Positions 38,351-50,419 of a stretch of 64,000 bases of DNA are shown here, in pieces. The stretch lies in contig CM060172.1 of NCBI GenBank assembly GCA_030549775.1, positions 126,407,122 to 126,471,121 of the forward strand, written 5' to 3'. The first letter of the stretch is position 1; the number at the start of each line of letters is the position of its first letter. The DNA comes from Tamarix chinensis (lineage: Eukaryota; Streptophyta; Magnoliopsida; Caryophyllales; Tamaricaceae). Under the pieces are notes generated by a model. That model made no database searches, was not told where the DNA came from, and saw only the letters and a list, made by a program, of their open reading frames with translations. Both the position numbers and the translations under genes were made by a program.

Positions 38351-39217
38351 ACAGGGACTCGAGACGAGAGTCGAGAGTCGGGGGGAGTGGGACTGGCCGA
38401 CTCGACTGGGGGTCGGGACTCGGGGACGACGGGGAGGACTGAGGAGTCTGGTCTGGTGAGTAGGAGGGTTGTTCACAGAAGAAGCACAGTGACGACTTAC
38501 GACTCGTGCCCGCTGTGCCCTATGCTGCTGAATTAGTGACGAGTAATCCGATGGGGACTTGGGGAGTGGGCCGAGTGGGGACAGGAATTCAAAACAAAAA
38601 ATCCCGCATTCCCGCTGTGCCCTGTGCAGCTGTGCTACTGAATCAGCTTGAAAGCCTCGCCCGGTTCGTCGTGCCCGGTTCCAACGATTCGGCGGTCCAA
38701 CCGGTTAAATTATACAAATTATTTTTATTAAATAAAAAACTTATAAGAATTATTTTTATTAAAAAAAGACTTAAATTATGATAATTATTTGTAAAAAAAA
38801 TAATTAGTTCTTTTTAACTTTATTTTATATTTGTATATATTCTCAAAATTTATTTGATAAATGAGCAAACGAGCCGAGTCAACCTAGGCTTGAGTTTGGC
38901 TTGTTAAGTAAACGAGCCTAAGATCGAGGCTTGGATTTGATTTGTTTATCTAATCAAGCGAGCCGAGTCGAGCCGGCTTGATTTGTCAACAGCCCTACAG
39001 GCAGCGAGGTTTTTGGGGCAATTAGGGGAGAGTTGCTGGTCGATGGGGGAGGAAGAAGAAGGAGGGATGGTGGACTGGCGGTCCAGGAAGAAAAAAGAAG
39101 AAGGGGGAAATTGGTTGGGCAATGGAAGATAAAAACAAAGACCAAAATGTAGCGTACCGGGGCTGGGACATGCCGAAGGAGAAAAGGAGAGGGGAATTGG
39201 GCCGCAGGAAGAACCCC

Positions 39218-39985
39218 CTCTTTTTTAAGCTGACAAACTGTACTCTATGTAACCAAACTCTTCTTAGAGACCAATGTCCCTAAACAAAGAAAAAATCTAT
39301 AAATATCATTAATGTGATGTATACTTTTTTTAGGCAACAAATACATTAGACTCCAAGAGGCCTTGATTCCAAATAAGGCTAATTTCACCAACTACAGGGC
39401 CCTTTAATGTATTATTGGCTAATGGCAATCCCAAGCAATAGACATGCAACTCACTTTCTAGAAAATGTGTATCATTTACTAGGTATGCTCTAGTGGCAAC
39501 AACCCTTCATATTTGAAAAATTTTAGAATTAAAAAATTTCCAAAAAAATATGAACTTATCAATTGTTTTGATGTTTTATGTCTAATATTTTTTTTAACTC
39601 AAGTGGATTTTTAGGATTTTTTTTTATTTTTTAGAATATTCAAAATTTTAAAATAAAATGAGAATTTTGTGAAAAAAATAAAATGTTCACAAAATATAAA
39701 ATTGAAAATTTTATTTTTTATGAAAAATGTGTAATTTTATAAAAAATCTAATTTTTTTGAATATCTATATATATTTTTTGTTAGTATAAGTTTTAAGATA
39801 TATAATATGTTTAAGTAATATGATATTATACAATATAATTTATCTCATTAATATCTAATGGTATTGTAATAAAATCAAGCACTTACTTTAATTTTAATGT
39901 TATTACTTTTATAAAATAATTAAATTAAAAAATCGATGCAAAGTGAATCCATATGTCATTAGGATAGGTAAAATTTGGTCACTAA

Positions 39986-40043
<58 letters not shown>

Positions 40044-40235
40044 AAACTAAATAATTTTATGCTTCAGTTAAAAACAACTACAATTCTTTTTGCCTTATTA
40101 TTTTTGCTTGCATATTTACAAAAACATATACTAGCCACAAAAAATATTACTCAAAAAACAACAAAAATAAAATAAAATCAGTTCCTCAGTTCGAGGCTTC
40201 GAGCCAAGTATGAGCAATCAGCGCAGCGGTTTGGA
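39218..40235. other. AT-rich intergenic DNA upstream of RPL41
   Basis: No gene seen. It contains a (TA)n microsatellite. No element border was recognised apart from the truncated end of LTR E. Confidence 0.5.
39992..40038. repeat. (TA)n microsatellite
   Basis: A pure AT dinucleotide run of about 47 bases, roughly 200 bp upstream of the RPL41 promoter motifs. Confidence 0.95.
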
Positions 40236-40306
40236 TGGGCCAGTCAATCTGCGTACTTACCTGAAATTCCTCTCCACGACGTGGGCTTGACTCGAATTTA
40301 GGGTTT
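40236..40306 (+). promoter_or_regulatory. RPL41: RPL41 promoter: two site II motifs and a telo-box
   Basis: TGGGCC at 40236-40241 and TGGGCT at 40282-40287 are site II elements (TGGGCY), the targets of TCP factors. TTAGGGTTT at 40298-40306 is the telo-box (AAACCCTAA inverted). The pairing of site II with a telo-box just upstream of the TATA box is the standard promoter code of plant ribosomal-protein and other growth genes. It supports the RPL41 identification independently of the coding sequence. Confidence 0.85.
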
Positions 40307-40323
40307 CACCTTCTACAGCCCCA

Positions 40324-40330
40324 TATATAA
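40324..40330 (+). promoter_or_regulatory. RPL41: RPL41 TATA box
   Basis: TATATAA, 118 bases before the start codon. A start site about 30 bases downstream (near 40355) would give a 5' UTR of about 85 nt. Confidence 0.75.
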
Positions 40331-40441
40331 GAAGCAAAGTCGTTTGCGTCTGATAAGTCGTGGTCATCTTGCTCAGGCAATTTGTTTCCGGAGAAATCGT
40401 TTTTGTCCGCGCGAGACGAAGGAGAACTTCGTCACATCACC

Positions 40442-43321
40442 ATGAGAGCTAAGGTCGGCATACTTTTCTCTCCCTCCTTTAATGTTCCTATTTTGGCCGA
40501 ATATTTCTTGATGCCGCTTCGATATTATGAAAAATTTGATAGTTTTACAAATTTTGTCTAGCTGTAACATAGTTTTTTTGGATAAGAAACAGAGTTAGAT
40601 TCCTGCGTTTATTCTATTTTCCTCTGAAAATCGTGTAGCACTTAGTTCGTAACTCTAGACAATCGATTCTGATTTAGTCTTCTAGGTTGAACGATTCAAC
40701 CTATCTCTCTCTCTGGTGTCTGCAAATGGGAACTTTATTCCGTGGTGTTTATATGATGTGATTAACTTGTGTGTGTATATGTGTATATGTGTATATTTTT
40801 GTAGTGTGATATTGAGGGAAACCTGAAGTTATCAAAAACTTCATGATTGTTGTATATGACTGTAGGTAATGTGACACATGTATGTGTCGTGTTGATGAAT
40901 CAGTTATGGTCTATATCGGTGATTTATTGTCAGGATGAAAACATATATGCAGGCACTTAAACTCAGCTCTACAAACACAAAAAGATAATACGGTGGCCGT
41001 GTCCCTGGTTCTGGAGGATACCTGCCTACTATAATTCTCCCTTGTCGATGATTGTTTATGCATTTGTTCTCTTCTTGGTAATGTGGTTTATCATCGGGTC
41101 CTTCTGGTCACTACTACCGGCCTTACATGGTTTGGGGCCGTAGGTAAACACATTATATAAGGCCCCTGTAAATCAATTCTATGTTATTAAAAGAAAGACA
41201 TTTCATTTTGTCAAAGAAGACTGAAATAGCTATCGACCAATATTAGTTATGAAATATATATATAATTATATATATTGATAATGTAATCATAAAATAAAAT
41301 GAGAAATTATATATCAAAAATATTATTTATTTAAATTATAATTTAATGATTTTTCTTTTATAGTAAAAATACTATATTTTTATTCGCACATTTCTCATTA
41401 ATTACTACCTCATTTAATTCAAACACCCACCCTTTGATAACCTATTTCAATTTTATTTTATAATCTAAAAGTATTTTTGGATAAGTATAGAAAATTAAAT
41501 GTCATATTAGTAAATTTATGTGCCATATTTCCTTAATTGTTAATTATTTCTTGAAATAGTGTTGAAACCTTGAACTCCTATTGCAAAACAATTCACACCT
41601 AAATGCTATATAAACTAAAATGTTAAAATTTTAATTAATCTTTCCTAATTAAGTTAATATTATTCCTTTTTGAAAGTATTATATATTATTTTATTTATAT
41701 TAATACATTTGTATATTTCAATTATGTAAATTGTAAACTAGTATTTGTAGAAAAGTTGAAAATTATGAAAGCTAAGTAAATTGAGCTTAAAGAGATTCTT
41801 ATAGCATTTGCTTCATATATGATAGGGGCAATTAAACGTGGCTAATAGAATCAAACTCTACCTCTTGTCGCTACCATGCCAGACAAACAATCCAAATGCT
41901 ATTCTTGTACATCCTTAGTTTTGTTGAGTTTCTTCTTCTCCACCCATTGAGGGTAATTTCTACCATATGCCGATGGCAGTTGCCTATCTTAAAATAGAAA
42001 TACACTATTTATGAAAATGTCTTTTCTTCATAACACTCGTACTATAGTTTCCTAATCTAATTGCATTACTTTATACTAGGGCCGTTCATGTTATCCGATA
42101 TCTGCTTATTTGATCCGATATCCGAAGCGATCCGATCCGAAAAAGCAAATAACCGATCCGATTTTTTTTTCAAATCAAATATCCGATCCGGTCAACGAAA
42201 AGTCAAACAAACCAAATATCCGATCCGATAAATACAAATAATATCCGATCCGAAGAAAAATATTTATATATTTTTTTATAATTTTTTATTTTATATATAA
42301 TTGTATATAAATAAATTTAGATGTGTCTGTGTATAATTTTTACTTACTTTATTTATTATTTGAGGCAAAATTTAATTTAATTGAAATTATATTTTTAATA
42401 TAATCCCTTTTTAGATATTTATAAAAATAAAAATAAAAATACTCTGCATACCGATATACTCCATCCACTCATTTCTTATTTTAGTTTTAACATTGGATAT
42501 TTATTGAGTAAGTCGGATATTTGCTAAACGAATCAGATATTTGTTTAGCATTCGCTTAACAAATCGGATAATATAAAATATATTTGTCATTTGGTAATTT
42601 TTTATATTTGAAATTGTATTCGAATAATATCGGTTATATTTGATATCCGATGATATCCGATCCGAAAATTCAAATATCCGATCTTTCGGATATCCGAAGT
42701 TTCAAATCAAATATCAAATAGCATTTTTAGATATCCGACAATCAAATATCCGAAATATTGGATATTTGAACCGTGAACAACCCTACTTTATACAGCCACC
42801 GAAGGTAATTTCCTCCACCCACATAGGGCAGTTTTTTAATGTGAAATATAAATATGCAATATTTATAAAAACGACATCATTTTTTTCTTTTTGAGACTGA
42901 AATACTACAGTTAAATTTACTTAAAATAGTTTTCTCCAGCTACTAAAAATAGGTTTCATGACCTACACTGATTGGTTTTCTTAAACCATAGCAGTATTTT
43001 TGATCCCAACTCTTTATTTTTTATGTAACGGTTTAAATTGAAAGTTTCAAGTTTTTACCAAAAAAATTATTTTCATTGGATATTCCCCTGTATGTTTGTG
43101 TTTTGTGTGTGTGTGTGTGTGGAGACCCTTGAATACTTTGGGGGCCCTAGCCCTACTGTCCCTGTTTTCTGTTCCATGACCAAGAGATATCTTCCTCTTT
43201 TCATGTCTTAGTAATGTAATTATGGATGCTGAGAATCTATCTTTCCAATCTGCAGTGGAAGAAGAAGCGCATGAGGAGACTGAAGAGGAAGCGTAGAAAG
43301 ATGAGGCAAAGATCCAAGTAG
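40442..43321 (+). CDS. RPL41: 60S ribosomal protein eL41 (two exons)
   Basis: Exon 1 is 40442-40453 (ATG AGA GCT AAG, MRAK). Exon 2 is 43256-43321, starting TGG AAG AAG and ending AGA TCC AAG TAG. The 25-residue product starts MRAKWKKKRM and ends KMRQRSK. It is full length and consistent with the near-invariant eukaryotic eL41, the smallest ribosomal protein and one of the most basic. It is a single helix sitting at the bridge between the large and small ribosomal subunits. The intron is phase 0, AAG|GT..CAG|TGG. All residues expected for the family are present, so the gene looks functional. It is the only intact cellular gene in the window. Its exons of 12 and 66 nt are too short for ordinary ORF searching. 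Confidence 0.95.
40454..43255 (+). other. RPL41: RPL41 intron, 2802 bp, enlarged by transposons
   Basis: Donor GTCGGCATA, acceptor CTTTCCAATCTGCAG. The intron is thirty times longer than the exons together. At least 709 bp is a hAT MITE (42077-42785). A further possible element is suggested by GGGGCCGTAGGTAAAC (about 41135) and GGGGGCCCTAGCC (about 43140), but no borders were proved. A (GT)n run lies at 43104-43120. Confidence 0.9.
42077..42785. mobile_element. hAT MITE in the RPL41 intron, 709 bp
   Basis: The ends TAGGGCCGTTCATG and CGTGAACAACCCTA are imperfect inverted repeats, flanked by a perfect 8-bp duplication CTTTATAC (42069-42076 and 42786-42793). Both ends are crowded with GATATCCGATCCGA-type motifs, with an AT-rich middle and no transposase. 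The design resembles the larger hAT element in LTR E (TAGGG TIR, dense subterminal motifs), though the motif differs. The perfect duplication suggests a fairly recent insertion. Confidence 0.92.
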
Positions 43322-43695
43322 ATGAGCGAATGCCATGGACAGGACATGATTCCTACCAACCCTCACGTGGTCCTCTGTTGACCAATAGTGGTACAACTGG
43401 TTGGCTATGCGGATGGATGAGCTGGTTGTAGTGGGAGTCTCATCCTTGTCTGGGCGGTGAGCTGACGCGGAGAGATTTAGCTTTAGTCTCGTTGCATAAC
43501 CCCATTTGAGACTGTACGGTGTTATAGAGTGCTTCTTGCGAAAGAACTCATGTTTTTATCTTACGACTTTCTTTCTATTACATTTGACAAGGGTTATGAT
43601 ACTGGCACTTGGATGGCTTGTTACTTTGCTGCTGCTTTGAAGCTTGTGTCAGACGGCTATTTTATTCTCTTTTATGAAATCTGTGTGTACATATT
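43322..43695 (+). other. RPL41: RPL41 3' UTR / downstream region up to a transposon
   Basis: Non-repetitive DNA of moderate GC content after the stop codon, without a clear AATAAA before 43695. The first AATAAA (43724-43729 region) lies just inside the hAT-like element. Natural polyadenylation may use a weaker signal here or one supplied by the transposon. Confidence 0.5.
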
Positions 43696-45343
43696 CAAGG
43701 ACGAAGCTAGGGTATGAATTTCATGGGATCCCAATAAATAATAAATATATATCTAAATATAAAATAACAACAATAACAACAACAATAATAATATATTTAA
43801 GCTTTTTTTACCTTGTTTTGTTGATTTGGATGGAGATTTGAATTTGGATTAAGTTCTAGAGAATTTAAATCCATTAAATTGCGTTGTGTAGCTTGAGCTT
43901 AATGAAGATATAAAAAAAACTTGTTCATGAAAGCCGTTCCTTATTTTTAGGCTACTTTTGAAGATATTTTCACATACTAATTTGACAAAATAAAATATGC
44001 AATTACCAATACAAACTATTTCAGAAATATTTATAGCCAAACTATTTCCAAATTAAATAAAAATACTAATTCACATATTTCCAAATTATCAATACAAACT
44101 ATTTCCATATTAAATAAAAATATAAATTTCCAAATTCACATATTCACAATAAAATCAGAAATAAAAATACAAACTATTTCAATTAATAAAAATACTCAAC
44201 TAAATCAAAATTAAATAATAATGAACTAATTCTTATAGCCAAATTAATTCATACCATAGTAATTCAAAATTAACATAACCTAATTCAAAAATATACAACA
44301 ATCAACTGATACATAAAAATTAACATAGCCTCTGCCAAAAACATCATCCACTCTAATTTAAAATTATTTTACAATTGACATAAAAATAACAAGAAATTTC
44401 CAAATTCACATATTCAAAATAAAATTAGAAATAAAAATACAAACTATTTTAATTAACAAAAATACTCAAACTTAACTAAATCAAAATTATACAATAATGA
44501 ACTAATTCTTATAGCTAAACTAATTCATAGAATTTTATACCATAGTAATTCAAAATTAACATAACCTAATTCAAAAATATACAATCATCAACTAATTAAC
44601 ATACAAACCATTCCAAATTCACATATTCACAATTAAATCAGAAATAAAAATACAAACTCATTCAATTAACAAAAAATAAATTAGATTTCATCTTTAAAAA
44701 AAAAAAGACCTCACCCTCTCAATCTCTCTGGCTCTCGGTTGCTGACTTGTTGCGTGCTGCCTGTTGAGGCAGACAAGAATGGCCGGCGGGCGGCAGCTGG
44801 GGACCTAGGGTGCACCGTGCAGGCTGCAGCCGTGTTGTACAGAGCATCGAACAGGCCAGCGACGGAGAGGTGTGCAAGCGACAACGGGGACGACCAACAA
44901 CTTCTGAGAGGACAATGGCAGCCAACAGGGTGTCGTGGGGAGAAGCCAAGAAGCGACGGTGCCACGGTGGGCGCCTAGCAGCGGCCGGCAGGGTAGGGTT
45001 AACTTATTCCAAAATTCGAATAGGAGTTGGAGGCTAGAGGGCTGGAGCCTGGAATTGGAGGGTTGGGGTCAGGCAGGAGGGAGCGGCGATGAACGAAGAA
45101 GCACACTACACTTTCACTGTTTACAAGAAACATAAAAGTTGAAAAAAAATAGAGGGAAAACATAAAGTTTGGCAAAATCGGGGATCGAACCCAGGACCCC
45201 AGGTTTCAGTTAATATTATGTACCACTCTTTAACCACTAATCCAGAAATGCTTTTCTTCATTTGTATTCTATGTATAATATATAATTTTTAAAAATCCAT
45301 GGGGTCAGGCGACCCCATGTGCTCTGAATTGGCTCCGTCCCTG
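43696..45343. mobile_element. hAT-like element downstream of RPL41, 1648 bp
   Basis: The left end is CAAGGACGAAGCTAGGG and the right end GGCTCCGTCCCTG, imperfect inverted repeats of the CAGGGACGGAGC type. A perfect 8-bp duplication TACATATT flanks it (43688-43695, 45344-45351). No transposase is present. Inside are AT-rich repeats (43730-44690), a GC-rich stretch (44710-45080), and a tRNA B-box-like GGTTCGATCCC on the minus strand at 45181-45191. Confidence 0.85.
44125..44600. repeat. about 270-bp direct repeat inside the hAT-like element
   Basis: The phrase AATTTCCAAATTCACATATTC followed by about 190 bp of matching AT-rich DNA occurs at 44125 and again at 44395. A partial third copy begins near 44610. 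Confidence 0.8.
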
Positions 45344-45351
45344 TACATATT

Positions 45352-46034
45352 AGTCTAGGGCAAAGCCGGGCGAGTTTTCCCCACGGTATTATGTGCCTGC
45401 TCCGAAGACCAAATTTGGAATTTGGGTCTGAGATGTTAGGATCTCTCTCTCTTGGCATTTGTCGAGGCTGGTTTAAAGACGTTAGGATATGTCTTCATTA
45501 TCGGGGTTGGGTTTAAGACGTACGGACGAGGTACGAGGTTGTGCGTCGGGTATCTTGTTTGTATCTTGTTTGAATGATGCTTTATCGATCCTTAATAGCT
45601 AGGAGCCTGAATTTGATATTAATCTATTTTTTAACCTTTTAATTGTATTTGAAGAAAAGAAAGTAATTTTTTTTCTGTACTATTATTTACCATTATTTTA
45701 TCATTATTAAAATTACCTAAAAATGGCTAGTTAAAAAAATATTATTTTAAAGTATTTATTAAATATGAGTCATCATAACATAAATAAGTAGTGTCAAATG
45801 AAGGTTATTATATTTTTTTTATTAGATAGGTAAATAATAAATTGAATAATGATCGAGTTGATAAAATCTAATAGGTATCTATGGTATTTTTAGGGTTAAT
45901 TAATATTTAGTTGGGAAAAAAAATTTAACTCATATCCATGACCTTGCTAGGCCAAGTTTTGCTAAGCTTTTGACTATGTCTAAGTGGGCCGGCTAAGCAG
46001 GTCTTTTATTAGTTGCTCGGGTCTAGATCAGACT
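45352..46034. other. intergenic DNA between the RPL41 region and LTR F
   Basis: No gene or element border recognised. The first 250 bp are of higher GC content and may be original downstream flank of RPL41. The rest is AT-rich. Confidence 0.4.
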
Positions 46035-46874
46035 AATTATGTAATACTCCAAAGCCTTAATTTAGGAATTAATAATAAAATAAAAATTATTAGATGAGAT
46101 TAATTAAATATAATATTGTTAATAAAATGATGTTATAATAATAATAATAGTTAAGGCAAAAAAAAGAGAAAAATAATGTATGAATTAAAGTAGTGGAAGT
46201 TAGGATAATTTGCTAAACTAAAATAGATTTTAAGATAATTTAACCATAAATTCTAAATTAATATAAAAAGAAATTTTAGTTATTTATTTTTACTAATTTT
46301 ATTATTCTAAAAAAAAATTAAAAATTCCAAATACCCCAATTATTTCATTTTTTCTCCTTTTCTCTCCTTTTCTCTCTTTTTCTTTCTTTCTTTTTCTTTC
46401 TTTTTCTCCTTTCCTCGCCGATTTGGGCCTCACTTAGTGCAGCCCAACCTTCTCCCCCTCCCTTCTCTCATTCCTTCTCACACGACCCAACCCATCCTTT
46501 CTTTTTTTTTCTTTTCCCCTTATGCAAACCAACACCCCCGTCTGGTCTTCCTTTTTCCCGTCCTTCCCTTTCTGCCCTTGTCTCCTACCTCACCCCGACC
46601 AGTTAGCGCACATGGCTGCTTCACAGCCATGACTCTCCCTCTCCCCTCACCTTCCCCTCGACCTAACATGCAGGGTGTGCAGGTAGCACTGCCCTACACT
46701 GGTCCCTGCCTCTCTGCAGTTCCAACACCCCCACCTAACCCCGTTGCAACCCTGCCAAAATCCTCCCTCTGTCCCCTGCGAACTTGCACCTCTGCAGGCC
46801 TACACCAGCTTGCCATCGTCGACCGGTAGCCACCTAATCCTTATTCTCCCTTGTCCTCTTCTCCTCTCCATGCC

Positions 46875-46882
46875 TATAAAAA
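46875..46882 (+). promoter_or_regulatory. TATA box of LTR F
   Basis: TATAAAAA in CCATGCCTATAAAAACCCCATCC, equivalent to the CCTATAAATAACCCC context of D and H. Confidence 0.5.
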
Positions 46883-47358
46883 CCCCATCCCTCACCCTTC
46901 TTCCTTTTCTTTTTCCTCAGCCTAGAAAATCCTCGAAACCCTCCTCCGCTGCCCCTTCAGACGCAGCCTTAGCCGCCGCCGTACCTCACCGCCATCCAAA
47001 CTTCCACCCACCCTCTTCCTTACACTACCCCCTACTAAATGAGACCCTTCCTCGCCTCTAATTCTCCTTGCACTACCCTCCCAACTCGTGCAAAGTGGGC
47101 AGCTCGAGCTACCATTTACACTCTGTCACTGCCCCTTGCGCCGCCTTGCATCGCCTCCTCTGCCACAACTACCACCCCTACTACCCCCTCTCTACCCAGA
47201 AATCATTTCCCTGCTTGCCCATACCCTCCCTTTCCTTTTTCTCCCCCTCCTTCCTCCTCCTTTCCTCTCCTTCCCATTCGGCCGCCGCCGCCGCCGCCAT
47301 TCTAGCTGCCACCTCCACCCTTGGTTGTGCCCTAACCCTTATTTTTACTTAAGTGTAA

Positions 47359-47456
47359 TTTATTTATTATTATGATTATCACCATTATTATTATTATTAT
47401 TATTTTCATTATTATTATCATCATTATCATTATTATTATTGTTACTATTACTAATC

Positions 47457-47495
<39 letters not shown>

Positions 47496-47515
47496 TTACT
47501 ATTATTAGTCCTTTA
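47359..47515. repeat. (ATT)n tract of LTR F
   Basis: Imperfect ATT triplets, the shortest version of this tract among the copies. Confidence 0.9.
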
Positions 47516-50419
47516 TTAATAATTAGTTATGGGATAATAAAAGAAAAAGGAGTAGGAGGAAAGTTAACATTAGTGTTCCACTCTTATAGGTGAACCAAAC
47601 CTTTCCCCTAAGGAGGTGTAGGATTCGTGCTCCAAGTCTGATGTCCTTCTAGATAAGGATGTGGTTAGGGCCAAATTGTATGTTTATGTGTTCATGTGTG
47701 TTTTGGTTATGTGCTTGTATCATATATGAGTATGGAATAAATACTTGTAGTGTAGCTTGCTATGTATGGAGCTAAGGTAAGTTATATATGTGTTATGATA
47801 TGTGTGATATAGGTGATATGACTTGTATTTTGTCATATGACTTTATGTATTGTTGCCCTAATATGACATGCATGATAGAAGGCCTTAGGTGGTATGATGA
47901 GGTTGTGGGAAGCTTAAAGAAATAAAGAGGGTGGAGTGATTAGGGAGAATTGTGAAAAGCCTAAGTACCTTATAATTTATGGGTGGCCAAATAAAAGGAT
48001 AATAAAAATAAAATGAAAGGTTGGAGTAAATCTTGCATGGGAAGTATAAAGTTTGCATGGGGTGGTTAGTCTTTACATATGAGTAAGGTTTATGTGGGAA
48101 AAGGTGATTTAGGGGTTAAGTATGGTGAGGGAAGAGTGTTTTGGGTGATTGGAGTCCATGGGTGAAAAATAGCATGTAGGTTGATAGAAGTGTGCATGGG
48201 GGACTTAACTAGAGTTTGTGGGAAAAACCTTAAGTAGGGGAAGTGTGTGGAAGAGGGAGTTAATGGTAAGTGATTGGAGTGTGGGTTGAGACTGGGAGGG
48301 TGTCATATTAAAGGGGGGATGAGTCAAGTGGAAAGGAGGGCGGAGTGTGTGTGGATGAGGGGATAACATAAAAGAAAGGAGAAGTACTAGGGTTTCGGGT
48401 GGCCAACTAGGGTTTTCATGATCACATGTGAAAGATGGGAAGTAAAGTTGTAATATTGGGTGTGGGTTGAGTGGAGTGATGATGTTGGAAACAAAGGGAG
48501 CATGGGTCATATGATAGGGAGAGGTTAGGGCCACATAGGCTAGATTAGGGTTTCTGAGGGAAACCCTAAAGGGCGATGGTGAGCTAAAGCTGAGATATAG
48601 GAAAGTGGTCATTGATCCATGTGCATGGGCGTTTAGGTTTTCATGGTGAGTAAGGGAAAGGTGAGGAAGAAGTCTTAGAGTCTTAGGGTATGTAGAAGTC
48701 CTTAGATATGGGAGGGGGCTAATCAGTGTCGCTGGAGTAACAAGGTGAGAATGTGAAGTCTAGTGGGGTATGCATGTCTAGTAAGAAGAAACTTGTTGAA
48801 TAAGGCATGAATAAGATACTAACCATTTAAAATGAATGATTATTTAGCTAGGACCAGACTGATCCACGGGCAAAAAAAGTGGCCAGGTGCATTATACCCT
48901 GGAGAACGATCCATCGGCGAATAATAGTGGCCAGGTGCATTCTGCCTTGGGTGTTTTCGATCCACCGGCTATAATAGTGGGGGATCTTGAGCTCATTAAA
49001 CTAAATCTTAAATGATAATAAGTCACGGGAAAAATACTAATCATTTATAATGAAGCACCATGAGATTCGAGGTCAGACTGATCCTGTAATACCCCAGATT
49101 TTTGAAACCTAATTTTATTAAGCCTAATGATGTTATTAGCGTAATTTGATGTAAATATTTAATTATTTTAATTTTGATTTGTTTTATGGATTTATCGACG
49201 ATTTCGAATTCATATTTGAATTTAATTAATCGTTGTCGTTGCGAACCATTCTGGACAAATTCGTTCACGACCGTGATTTTATTATATTCTTATGATTTCG
49301 ATTTTCGGTTAAAAATATATATTTCCATTCTTTCTCGTGTTTTGATTTTTAATATTTTAGATTCGTTTTCGATTATAACTTCGTCGTGTGATTACGACTT
49401 TATTTTGAAGTTATATTTCGTTAACGAAATATATTATTTAAATTATAAAATTTTTGTTTAAATAGTTAAAGTTATTTTAATAATTTTATCCGTAGAAAAT
49501 ATTTCCGACTTTAAATTTATTTGTTTTCGAAAATCGTTAATATCTTCGGGAAGTTTTAAATTAAAAAGATTTTTGGAGATTATTTATGAATTTCTTTCCC
49601 GAATTAATTTTCTCCCGTTTTACGATTTTTGGTCTGCGGAAAACCGATTTCAGAAATTATTTAAATTAGTCTCGGTTTATTAGAATTTAATTTAAATATT
49701 TACTTTTATGTTTTTAAATGATTTTTCCGAGATCTTATAATATATTTCCGTAAATGATATAAATTTTTACGTTCGTTGGTAAATTCTTCCGAAAACATTC
49801 CCGAAAATTTTTATATAGCTTGTATATCAATTTTAAGCTTTCGAAACCTTACGAAATAATTTTTGTTTAATGAATTTTAGATAAAATATTCCAATAATAA
49901 TTTTTAAACTTTTAGTATTTTATTTTATATATGTATTTGTAATTAAAAAAAGAAAAAAGAAAAAAAAACGGACTAAACCCAGCCCGTGCCCCCGACCCCC
50001 TCTCTTCCTTTTCCTTTTTCCCTGCTTCCCTTCTCGACAGTCCCCTCTCCTGACCTGCTCTTTGTTCTGCAGCCCCAGCCCTGACCTCCTCCCCCCTGCT
50101 CCTCCTTCACCGGCCGTCGACGTCTCCCGACCACCGCAGTAGGCACCAGCCGTGAGCAGCCGCGCACAACAGCCACACACAGCAGCCGAAGAAGGCAGCA
50201 GCAACTGCGCGCCGCAGCAGCGACAAGCAACAAACGCAGGCTGCGCCGCCATCGCCCGGTCACCAGCGAGCCTCGCTGACCACCGGCGAGTAGTCCCCGT
50301 CCCCCGACGAAGCTTCTCCGGCCTTCCTTTGCTCCGATTCGTTGAATTTCGTTTGGTATAAATTTTTGAAAACCCTAATATTAATTTGATTAATTGAGTG
50401 TGATTTAGCTTGTGATAAG

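Larger units (their letters stand above)
35648..38997. mobile_element. hAT transposon, non-autonomous, 3350 bp
   Basis: The ends are inverted repeats, TAGGGCTGTTGAC at 35648 and GTCAACAGCCCTA ending at 38997. The 8-bp flanks CAGGCAAC (35640-35647) and CAGGCAGC (38998-39005) differ at one base. Short terminal inverted repeats with an 8-bp duplication define the hAT superfamily. Subterminal zones are packed with TTCGGCTCG/GGCTCGATT motifs, the kind of short repeats hAT transposases bind. Inside are a transposase C-terminal relic (36545-36692) and a rearranged fragment of a G-type LTR (about 36960-38350). It disrupts LTR E. Confidence 0.9.
31595..39217 (-). mobile_element. LTR copy E (antisense), interrupted by a hAT element and 3'-truncated
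   Basis: The left end is TGTAACACCCA at 31595. Internal landmarks on the minus strand follow the family order: hairpin with a deleted 3' arm (31673-31730), acceptor-like GTGCAG|GTGGG at 32035, stem-loops (about 32060-32110), minisatellite (32326-32735), exon-like block 34061-34132, AAT zone (34190-34760), GC-rich tract, and TATA (35410-35417). The hAT element at 35648-38997 interrupts it. After that the LTR resumes but ends at about 39217 in GGGCCGCAGGAAGAACCCC, without the outer AT arm or GGGGCATTTCA, so the outer few hundred bases were lost. Confidence 0.75.

Noticed and set aside
37760..38536. 258-codon frame inside the hAT element
   Set aside because: Its first half is the 149-bp repeat array and its second half GC-rich LTR-derived DNA. 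The homologous stretch in LTR G (49920-50549, minus) shows no conserved protein pattern, only similar nucleotides.
41130..43165. A second transposon spanning most of the RPL41 intron, based on GGGGCCGTAGG and GGGGGCCCTAG phrases
   Set aside because: No matching target duplication and no clear terminal inverted repeat. Noted only as a possibility in the intron entry.
45176..45250. A tRNA gene on the minus strand
   Set aside because: The T-arm stem pairs only partly and no acceptor stem or anticodon arm can be drawn.
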